From Clostridia bacterium (GTDB lineage Bacteria; Bacillota; Clostridia; Lachnospirales; Lachnospiraceae): DNA of 64,000 bases. The notes beneath the pieces are model-generated. The model worked only from the letters and a program-made list of their open reading frames with translations. It had not been told where the DNA came from and searched no databases. How positions within the stretch are numbered: the stretch's first letter is position 1; every line of letters begins with the position of its first letter. Shown here piece after piece: positions 57,252 to 64,000 of this stretch. The stretch covers positions 1-64,000 of the forward strand of contig CAJTEN010000027.1 of assembly GCA_910575245.1 (NCBI GenBank), read 5' to 3'. Both the position numbers and the translations under genes were made by a program.

Positions 57252-57698
57252 ATGTATACGATCGGCCAGATATCAGAAATGTTCGGCATCCCCATCTCAA
57301 CGCTCCGTTATTATGACAGGGAGGGCCTGTTCCCGGATATGCAACGCACTTCCGGCATCCGGAGATTCACAGAGAAAGAAATCGATATCCTGCGCATGAT
57401 AGAATGCCTGAAAATGTCCGGTCTGGAACTTAAGGAGATACGGCAGTTTATAAAATGGTGCCAGGAAGGCAGCCAGACCTACGAAAAACGGTATGAACTT
57501 TTACAAAAACGGAAAACAGCGGTAGAAGCCGAACTTGAACAGATGAAAAAGGTCCTTGATATGATTTGTTTCAAATGCTGGTATTATGAACAGGCGATGA
57601 AAGCCGGAAATGAAGAAAGGCTCAGCCAAATGCTGCCTGACAGACTGCCTGAGGAAATACAGGCTATGTATGACCATGCTCATGAAAAGCCTCAATAA
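57252..57698 (+). CDS. MerR-family transcriptional regulator
   Basis: The 148-aa protein has an N-terminal winged helix (MYTIGQISEMFGIPISTLRY, YDREGLFPDMQRTSGIRRF), the helix pair LRMIECLKMSGLELKEIRQF, and a long coiled-coil (KRYELLQKRKTAVEAELEQM). The tail has a single cysteine in ICFKCWYYEQ. The NmlR/AdhR branch of MerR, which senses aldehydes through cysteine, resembles this and usually drives AKR/ADH genes. It faces the 19-bp-spacer promoter. Confidence 0.9.
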   Translation: MYTIGQISEMFGIPISTLRYYDREGLFPDMQRTSGIRRFTEKEIDILRMIECLKMSGLELKEIRQFIKWCQEGSQTYEKRYELLQKRKTAVEAELEQMKKVLDMICFKCWYYEQAMKAGNEERLSQMLPDRLPEEIQAMYDHAHEKPQ

Positions 57699-57772
57699 AT
57701 ACCGATCAGATAACCGATCCGCAGCGGCACTTCTTCATCCTGCCCGATCCGCACTTCTGCTCTCATGCCAGG

Positions 57773-57915
57773 TTATCTTCTTACATAAACCAAATCCGTC
57801 ATACCGTTGTAAGACTGCGTCCGGAACAGTCTCAGTTCGATCTCATGCCCTGCTTTTCCAAAAAGCCGGATTCCGCCGCCTAAAAGTGTTGGAATCACAG
57901 TAATAAAAGAGGCGC
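57773..57915 (-). pseudogene. C-terminal remnant of a RibD/DHFR-family protein
   Basis: Reading on the minus strand, FITVIPTLLGGGIRLFGKAG then HEIELRLFRTQSYNGMTDLV and YVRR end at TAA 57773, matching the C-terminus of dihydrofolate-reductase-like RibD_C proteins. There is no start and the frame is lost upstream. Confidence 0.6.
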
Positions 57916-58081
57916 CGTCCTCAAACAGTGCCTCTTACTCTCTTTACACATCCACGCTTGTACGCTATAATTATCCTGTGCCGCCAGTCCTGGGAGGGAT
58001 GCGGTTTCGCCCGTATTGCCGGTGTCTAAGCTCACTTAAAAGATTATCCTTAGAAACACGCGGCAGCTGGCGGCACATTTT
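57916..58081. other. Intergenic region before the MATE exporter 3' end
   Basis: There is no gene. The region is moderately G+C-rich with a possible hairpin near 57978-58020. No repeat family was recognised. Confidence 0.35.
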
Positions 58082-59458
58082 CTAAATTGCCTTCTCTTTC
58101 CACTTCCCCCGTCTGTAGAAAACATATGTAATCAGTGCGCCGATCACCCAGGAAGCTAACAATGAGATGAAAATACACTCCTGCCTTCCGTTCGGCAGCT
58201 CCGGTGTCCTGGTAAGGAACGAAATTCCGTAAGCGATGGGCACACGAATCAAAATCGTTGTGGCGATCGATATCCACATAGGCGTCATAGTATCCCCCGC
58301 ACCTCTCATCACACCGGAAAGACACTGCGTCACCGCCATCGCCACGTATCCTACCGCAAGAATTCCCATCATATCCCGGCTTAATTCCACCAGCTCCGGT
58401 GTCTTGGTAAAGATACCCATAAGCGCCTTTCCGAATATCAGGATCATAGAAGTGATCACTGCGGATGTCACCACCGCAATCAGAGTACCTTGTTTCGCTC
58501 CCGCGTCTACCCGGTCATCATGCCTTGCTCCCACATTCTGTCCCGCATAGGTAGTCATCGCCGTTCCGAAGGAGAAGTTCGGCATCATGGCGAACCCATC
58601 CACACGCATAACGATCACGTTGGCGGCGATAAACATCTCGCCGAAGCTATTCGTCAAAGACTGCACCACGATCATCGCCATAGAGAAGATTGCCTGCGTG
58701 ATACCGGAGGGAAGCCCCAGACGGATAATCTTTCTCGTATACTTCTTCTGCAGCTTCAAATAGCAGGGTTTTATCTCAAAAAGCTCCTGCATCTTCATCA
58801 ACCGCAGCATACACAACAGCGCGGAAATTGCCTGGGCGATCACTGTAGCCAGCGCCACGCCGTTGACTCCCATACCCATCTTCGCTACGAACAACAAATC
58901 CAGCACGATATTGACAACCGTTGAGACCAGCAGATAGAGCAGCGCAGACATGGAGTCTCCGAGCCCGCGCAGCACACCGCTCAGAATATTGTAATAAGCC
59001 AGCCCCACAGAACCGATAAACAATATAAGCAGATAAGAATGACACCAGTCAATGATTGACTCCGGCGTATCCAGAAGTTCCAGCAAAGGTCTTGCCACCA
59101 TCGAAGCCACTATCATGACAAACAGCGTCGCGATTGCTGTAAGCGTCACACAGTTGCCGATGGTCATGGAAAGCTTCTCTCTCTCCTTAGCGCCGAAATA
59201 CTGGGATACCATGATACCTGCTCCCACACTGATCCCCACGAACAGGACGATCAGCAGATTCAGGATCGGTCCCGCACTTCCTACAGCCGCCAGCGCATTG
59301 TCGCCCACATAATTACCTACTACTACACTGTCCACCGTATTGTACAGCTGCTGTGCAATATTTCCCACAAGCATAGGGACTGCAAACAATATAATTTTCT
59401 GCCACGGTGAACCTTCGGTCATATCAACCGGTTCCATAAATTTCTTCAGTACCCCCAT
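58082..59458 (-). CDS. MATE-family multidrug/organic cation exporter
   Basis: The 458-aa protein has twelve predicted membrane segments in two MATE halves. Each half shows the expected spacing (NIAQQLYNTVDSVVVGNYVG in the first; MPNFSFGTAMTTYAGQNVGA in the second). It is of the DinF/NorM-like branch common in Clostridia and exports drugs or metabolites with Na+ or H+. It is a single gene. Confidence 0.93.
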   Translation of the reverse strand: MGVLKKFMEPVDMTEGSPWQKIILFAVPMLVGNIAQQLYNTVDSVVVGNYVGDNALAAVGSAGPILNLLIVLFVGISVGAGIMVSQYFGAKEREKLSMTIGNCVTLTAIATLFVMIVASMVARPLLELLDTPESIIDWCHSYLLILFIGSVGLAYYNILSGVLRGLGDSMSALLYLLVSTVVNIVLDLLFVAKMGMGVNGVALATVIAQAISALLCMLRLMKMQELFEIKPCYLKLQKKYTRKIIRLGLPSGITQAIFSMAMIVVQSLTNSFGEMFIAANVIVMRVDGFAMMPNFSFGTAMTTYAGQNVGARHDDRVDAGAKQGTLIAVVTSAVITSMILIFGKALMGIFTKTPELVELSRDMMGILAVGYVAMAVTQCLSGVMRGAGDTMTPMWISIATTILIRVPIAYGISFLTRTPELPNGRQECIFISLLASWVIGALITYVFYRRGKWKEKAI

Positions 59459-59549
59459 AATAATTCTCCTAACTTTTCAATCTACTTTTTGATACTGTGT
59501 GATCCTCTATTATACACTTGCTCATTTATAAAGTCACGTACTTTTTATT

Positions 59550-62500
59550 TTAAAGCTTATCCTTTAATACCTCCGTTAAAGTCTTCATTAATATCGGAAT
59601 ATCAATGGGCTTCGCAACATGCCCGTTCATCCCCGCATCCAGAGCCTGCTGCTTATCCTCGTCAAAGGCATTGGCCGTCATCGCAATAATAGGTATTCCG
59701 GCAATCTCAGGATCTTCCAGCGCCCTGATCTGCCTGGCAGCCTCATACCCGTTCATAACCGGCATCTGAATATCCATCAGGATCAGATCATACATCCCCG
59801 GTCTGGCCGCTTTCATCTTCTCTACCGCGACCGCACCGTCATCGGCCACCTCCATGACAAAGCCTGCTTCCTGCAGGATTTCCACCGCAATCTCCTGATT
59901 CAGTTCATTGTCTTCCACCAGCAGTATCTTCTTTCCGTCAAAGGAAAAACTCTCTTGCCCCGCATCGCTCTCTTCATTATGTACGCCGAAGGGCAACCCC
60001 AGAATCCCCCGAAGCTCCGACAGGAAGATCGGCTTCGAACAGAATGCCGTAACGCCTGCCTTCCGCGCCTCTTCTTCAATATCCGTCCAGTCATAGGCCG
60101 TCAGAATAATGATTGGCGTGTTCTCCCCGATGATCCCCCGGATCCGTCTAACTACCTCCACACCGTTCATATCCGGCATAAGCCAGTCTATAATATACAC
60201 CGCATACTCATCATTCTGCTCCCCCGCAAGCCTGGTGCGCAGTACCGCCTCCTTGCCCGATGTGGTCCAGTCAGGGCGCATCCCGATGGAGGAAAGCATT
60301 TTGGTAACACTGGAGCAGGTATTGAAATCGTCATCCGCCACCAGCGCCCTGAGTCCTTTCAGTTCAGGAATCGTTTCCTGCCTCACCGGGCCGGAACTTA
60401 TTTTAAACTGCAGACAAACCGTGAAAGTCGTGCCTTTGCCTTCTTCACTTTCCGCCGTGATAGTGCCGCCCATCATATCCACAATATTCTTGGTGATCGC
60501 CATGCCAAGCCCGGTTCCCTGAATGCCGCTTACCGTACTTGTCCTCTCACGTTCAAACGGCTCAAACACATGCTCCAGGAATTCTTTGCTCATGCCGATT
60601 CCGGTATCCTTCACCTGAAACTCATAGGCAGCGAAGCCTTCCGGTGCATTCCCTTTCTGGATAATGCGCACACTCACTATACCGCCGGATTTCGTAAACT
60701 TCATGGCATTACTGAGCAGGTTCAACAGCACCTGATTCAGCCTGAGCTTATCACACAGAATATTCTCATTGACCACATCTGCCGTATCAATGTAGAATTC
60801 CAGCTGCTTCGAAGTAATATCGGCCTGCACGATTGTCCGAAGATCATGCATAACTTCAGGCAACGATGTCTCCTTCTCCTCTATCTTAACCTTCCCGCTT
60901 TCAATGCGGCTCATATCCAGGACATCGTTGATCAGACTGAGCAGATGATTGCTGGATGTGGTAATCTTGGCCAGATAACCCTGGACCTGTTCTTTATTAT
61001 CAATATGTGCTGCTGCAAGAGAGGTAAATCCTATGATGGCATTCATAGGCGTCCTGATATCATGAGACATATTATTTAAGAACGTTGTCTTCGCTCTGTT
61101 GGCATGCTGCGCCGCCGCCAGGGCGTCCTGCAGATCCTGCTTCTGCTGCTCCAGCTGCTCTTCCATCTTCTTCTCATCATCAATATCCACAAACAGGCCG
61201 ACAAACGTGACCGGTGAGCCGTCCTCCCGCCTGGAAAGTCTTCCTGCCGCATGAAACCACCGCCATCCTGCCTGTTTTGTGTAGAGACGATATTCCACAT
61301 CATAAGTTTTCTCACCGGTGTAGTCCATCACCGTACCCCAGTAATTCGTGATGACCCATTCTTTATCTTCCTCATGCAGCAGGTCTGACCAGGATTCCAG
61401 CCTGTTGGGGAAGTCCGCTTCACTCTCATATCCCAGCATCTTCCGGAAAGTATCCGTCCATGTGCAGGAGACCATCTCGGCCTTCTCATTAAATTCCATG
61501 CTCCAGAGGCCGGAACCCAAGGCTGCCTGGATATTTTCCATGGCAGTCTGCTCCCTCTCGATCTGCTCAAAAGCAGCTCTTATTCTGCCACTGTCTGCCA
61601 TCTCCTGTTCCAAAAGAATCCTGGCATTATTTCTGTACTGATAGATAAGCAACAAAAATACTACCAGCATTACCGCCACCGTAATAACGATCTGAATGAC
61701 ATTGTGGAGCATCATTTCGGAACTGACAGAACTGATCTGCCTGCTGATCACATCATCACGGATCAGAATCGTCAGCATCCAGTCCGTGCCTTCCACCGGT
61801 TTATAGCAAAGGTTCTCCGGCGTTCCCTGATATTGGAAGGAGATCTGGCCGGCCACGCCGTTCTCAAAATCCTCTTTCATCTGCTGATAGTCGTACCCTT
61901 CATCAACATCCGCCTCTTCCAGCGCAGAAAGGAGATTCTTTCCCTCCGTCAGATAACCGAAATCATCATAAGTCAGACTTTCGCCACTGCGGTCATACAG
62001 GCTGCAGTAGGTTTCATTGTCACTGCTCTGCAGTGTCAGGGAACTTAGCATCTCATCAATGTTGATCCGGAGAAAACAAACGCACAGCTGTTTCCCCTGA
62101 AAATAGATATCCTCCACAGGAATCGCAAGAATCACCTGCTTCTTATCCTCGTACAGATTCGATGTACTGATCACAGGTTCTGTCACTTTATAGGAAAGAA
62201 AGTCGTATTGGTCAAGTCCGGAGGCCGTATCAAACTCCGTATAGACCACACCATCCTCATCCGCAAGCGCAAACCTGTCCACACCATAGAGTTTCTTCAT
62301 CTTACCAAGGAAGCTTCGCAGTGCCTCCTCAGATTCCAGATCCGAATCTTCCAATACCGCGAGTGCACTCTCCATGTGCGTGAAGCTGTTCTTCAATTCC
62401 TCCGACACAGTTAACGCCCGTCGTCCTGCAAGCTCCTCCAGGTAGAATTCACTGACCCGATTTACTGCCCGGTCCGTTCCGTCTCTTGCACTGCTCAATA

Positions 62501-62615
62501 CCCAGATCGTCGAAACAAGGAGGAATACCGCGATTACAGCCCCGCCGCATACGGCGAAAGTAATTGTCTTATTTCTTTGTTTCTGATTCATACGGTTCCG
62601 TTGTCTTTGATCCAT
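59550..62615 (-). CDS. Hybrid sensor histidine kinase with two receiver domains
   Basis: The 1021-aa protein has an N-terminal membrane segment (about 15-36), a periplasmic-side dCache-like sensor (37-300) and a second segment (301-325). A PAS domain (about 355-480), coiled coil, HisKA (FLNNMSHDIRTPMNAIIGF) and HATPase (FEPFERERTSTVSGIQGTGL, GMAITKNIVDMMGGTITAES) follow. It ends in two receiver domains (LVADDDFNT/IIDWLMPDMNG and LLVEDNELNQ/LILMDIQMPVMNG). It is a multi-step phosphorelay hub; no separate Hpt or output gene is in view. Ligand unknown. Confidence 0.93.
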   Translation of the reverse strand: MDQRQRNRMNQKQRNKTITFAVCGGAVIAVFLLVSTIWVLSSARDGTDRAVNRVSEFYLEELAGRRALTVSEELKNSFTHMESALAVLEDSDLESEEALRSFLGKMKKLYGVDRFALADEDGVVYTEFDTASGLDQYDFLSYKVTEPVISTSNLYEDKKQVILAIPVEDIYFQGKQLCVCFLRINIDEMLSSLTLQSSDNETYCSLYDRSGESLTYDDFGYLTEGKNLLSALEEADVDEGYDYQQMKEDFENGVAGQISFQYQGTPENLCYKPVEGTDWMLTILIRDDVISRQISSVSSEMMLHNVIQIVITVAVMLVVFLLLIYQYRNNARILLEQEMADSGRIRAAFEQIEREQTAMENIQAALGSGLWSMEFNEKAEMVSCTWTDTFRKMLGYESEADFPNRLESWSDLLHEEDKEWVITNYWGTVMDYTGEKTYDVEYRLYTKQAGWRWFHAAGRLSRREDGSPVTFVGLFVDIDDEKKMEEQLEQQKQDLQDALAAAQHANRAKTTFLNNMSHDIRTPMNAIIGFTSLAAAHIDNKEQVQGYLAKITTSSNHLLSLINDVLDMSRIESGKVKIEEKETSLPEVMHDLRTIVQADITSKQLEFYIDTADVVNENILCDKLRLNQVLLNLLSNAMKFTKSGGIVSVRIIQKGNAPEGFAAYEFQVKDTGIGMSKEFLEHVFEPFERERTSTVSGIQGTGLGMAITKNIVDMMGGTITAESEEGKGTTFTVCLQFKISSGPVRQETIPELKGLRALVADDDFNTCSSVTKMLSSIGMRPDWTTSGKEAVLRTRLAGEQNDEYAVYIIDWLMPDMNGVEVVRRIRGIIGENTPIIILTAYDWTDIEEEARKAGVTAFCSKPIFLSELRGILGLPFGVHNEESDAGQESFSFDGKKILLVEDNELNQEIAVEILQEAGFVMEVADDGAVAVEKMKAARPGMYDLILMDIQMPVMNGYEAARQIRALEDPEIAGIPIIAMTANAFDEDKQQALDAGMNGHVAKPIDIPILMKTLTEVLKDKL

Positions 62616-62781
62616 CTTATACTCCCATCGCTCTATAGCAAAAGTATTCTGTCCTTATCTGAAGCAGTCAATAATCTCATTATACCATAGCAGCACGCAA
62701 AACTCTACTTTAAACATGATGCACACAAAATGCGAAAAAATGTTAACCCCTCGCGGAGTGTTGACTGTGAATAGTAAATTT

Positions 62782-63699
62782 TCACACACCCTCGCCGTCA
62801 AATGCCGGAATGAAACTCTCCCGGGCCGTATCGCCCTCCTGCATATAAGCATTCCTGACTCCCAGTCCTATCGCATAATCCACCACCGCGTCATATTCCC
62901 TCTTCGTAACCTTCCTGCAGATCTCCCGGTAATCCGGATTCTCCCTCAGTCTTTCCAAAGGCGTATACTGATTCATAAGACTGAGGTAAACACTGTCGCC
63001 GTAAGTTTCATACACATACCTGATCACAGCTTTCGCATTCTTCTTATGTCCGGGCAGAAGCAGATGTCTGACGATAACTCCCCGCCGCATCATACCATTC
63101 TCATCAAACGCAGGTGTGCCGACAATCCTGACCATCTGCGCAAGAGCCTCTTTAGCCCTCCTGGGATAATCCGCCGCCGCCGAATATTTCGCCGCAAGGC
63201 CGGAATCCATGTATTTAAAATCTGTCAGAAAGATGTCCACGATTCCTGACAGACTGCAAATCATCTCCCGCTTCTCATACCCGCTTCCATTATATACAAC
63301 CGGAAGGACCAGACCCATCTTCTTCGCCAGCAGAACCGCTTCCGCCACGTCGATTATATAATGGTCGGGTGTAACCAGATTAATATTGGCCGCGCCCTTC
63401 GCCTGCAGCTCCAGAAAGATCTCTGCCAGCCTTCCGACAGTCACCTGCCTTCCTCTTCTTCCCTCCGCAATCTCATAATTCTGGCAGTAGACACAGCGCA
63501 GGCTGCATCCCGCAAAGAAGACTACGCCGGAACCGCCCCTCCCTGATATACAGGGTTCTTCCCACATATGCAGCGCTGCTCTCGCCACCATGATCCTGTT
63601 GTCTGAAAGACAGAAACCTTTCCGCCCGCTTCCTCTGTCAGCCAGGCATTCTCTGGGACACAGATTACAGGGGCTGCTCCTCAATTCCTTCCATTGCAT
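62782..63699 (-). CDS. Radical SAM protein (PflA-like)
   Basis: The 305-aa protein has an N-terminal CNLCPRECLAD cysteine motif and the radical SAM motif CSLRCVYCQNY (CxxxCxxC) in VVFFAGCSLRCVYCQNYEIA. GG-AG motifs and YNGSGYEKREMICSLSGIVD, DIFLTDFKYMDSGLAAKYS, and SLMNQYTPLER follow. Activating enzymes and MoaA/AmmeMemo-type proteins share this; the exact reaction is unknown. Confidence 0.87.
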   Translation of the reverse strand: MQWKELRSSPCNLCPRECLADRGSGRKGFCLSDNRIMVARAALHMWEEPCISGRGGSGVVFFAGCSLRCVYCQNYEIAEGRRGRQVTVGRLAEIFLELQAKGAANINLVTPDHYIIDVAEAVLLAKKMGLVLPVVYNGSGYEKREMICSLSGIVDIFLTDFKYMDSGLAAKYSAAADYPRRAKEALAQMVRIVGTPAFDENGMMRRGVIVRHLLLPGHKKNAKAVIRYVYETYGDSVYLSLMNQYTPLERLRENPDYREICRKVTKREYDAVVDYAIGLGVRNAYMQEGDTARESFIPAFDGEGV

Positions 63700-63750
63700 A
63701 GGCCGTTCATTTCCCTTCCGTTTTCTCTTCCCGCAATAAGCATAATAAAA

Positions 63751-63782
63751 GCCCCGTTCCTGTAAAAACTCAGTTCCGGGGT
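63751..63782 (-). terminator. Terminator after the alcohol dehydrogenase gene
   Basis: CCCCG and CGGGG with GAAC inner pairing form a hairpin on the minus strand, followed by TTTTATT. It lies 145 nt after the stop of the gene entering from the right. Confidence 0.5.
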
Positions 63783-63926
63783 TATCTACTATTCCTTATA
63801 TCGTTAGTTTATGCTCCCTCCTGGCCAAATATACACGTTCTTACGCGGGCCAAACTGTTACCGAAATCCCGCTGTGCCACAGGCCGGATACCGCATATCA
63901 TAAATGAATATGATAAAATATACCGG

Positions 63927-64000
63927 CTACATCAGCTTGCGGAACAACTCCTTCAGATCTTCCACACTTGTATCCTTCGGATTACCCGGACAGCATGCAT
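63927..64000 (-). CDS. 3' end of an iron-containing alcohol dehydrogenase (runs off the window)
   Basis: The last codons read ACCPGNPKDTSVEDLKELFR then KLM and TAG at 63927. This tail (CxxGNPxxTSVEDIxxLY/F) is typical of group III Fe-dependent alcohol dehydrogenases such as FucO. The rest lies beyond 64000. Confidence 0.6.
   Translation of the reverse strand, partial: ACCPGNPKDTSVEDLKELFRKLM

Noticed and set aside
59619..61079. 486-codon plus-strand frame over the sensor kinase
   Set aside because: Antisense of HisKA, HATPase and receiver domains; His/Arg-rich shadow composition.

Overview
The window looks like chromosome of a gut Lachnospiraceae (Clostridia). The evidence is the low-to-moderate G+C, strong AGGAGG ribosome-binding sites, the Firmicutes-type repertoire (class III fbp, two-subunit sdaAB/sdaAA, DegV, typA, mgtE) and host-glycan glycosidases (GH95, GH125, GH3). 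Species cannot be named from sequence alone. No tRNA, rRNA or CRISPR array was seen.

Region 1 (1 to about 11,074) is the right part of a plasmid-like mobilizable element, and all of its genes are on the minus strand. From its right end leftward it carries an unknown protein, a DUF6017-type helix-turn-helix replication protein, a ParM/ParR-like pair, a large unknown protein, a non-coding block (128-nt stem, five exact-period 42-bp repeats, oriT-like hairpins), mobC and the relaxase. An A+T-rich cargo sits between mobC and the relaxase: a PIN-domain toxin-like pair and a HerA ATPase plus DUF4297/Cap4-like nuclease, which is probably an anti-phage system. The element ends inside a flavodoxin lipoprotein gene and truncates it.

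Region 2 (11,023 to 15,507) is a redox cluster: truncated lipoprotein flavodoxin, FMN reductase, a lipoprotein-anchored aldo/keto reductase, an acetyltransferase and a decayed aldo/keto reductase, with a LysR regulator on the opposite strand.

Region 3 (15,600 to 38,800) is core genome. It holds DUF1294, DegV, DUF5721, an ECF sigma/anti-sigma/membrane-protein operon, TetR, a 751-aa cNMP-binding-domain protein, eukaryotic-type HisA, a repeat-rich lipoprotein, lysine-riboswitch-controlled dapA followed by dapB and fbp, a cobalamin adenosyltransferase-like protein, an SSB-like protein, typA, mgtE, a YigZ-family protein and a class A penicillin-binding protein.

Region 4 (38,800 to 51,100) combines glycan degradation (GH95 fucosidase, GH125 mannosidase, GH3) with serine dehydratase, a class-M-like sirtuin, an AraC regulator and several decayed genes (ABC transporter, HAD). 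It is rich in short palindromic repeat elements.

Region 5 (51,100 to 58,000) has four aldo/keto reductase or related genes in a row, three with C-terminal double [4Fe-4S] ferredoxin motifs, plus a DUF3737 gene. A divergent MerR regulator faces a textbook 19-bp-spacer promoter. Region 6 (58,000 to 64,000) has a MATE exporter, a hybrid sensor kinase, a radical-SAM protein and the 3' end of an iron-containing alcohol dehydrogenase.

Intergenic DNA holds several interspersed repeat families. One is a TA-flanked MITE of about 103 bp, found nested inside a second, larger inverted-repeat element. Another is a short GNRA-capped hairpin that repeatedly abuts stop codons.
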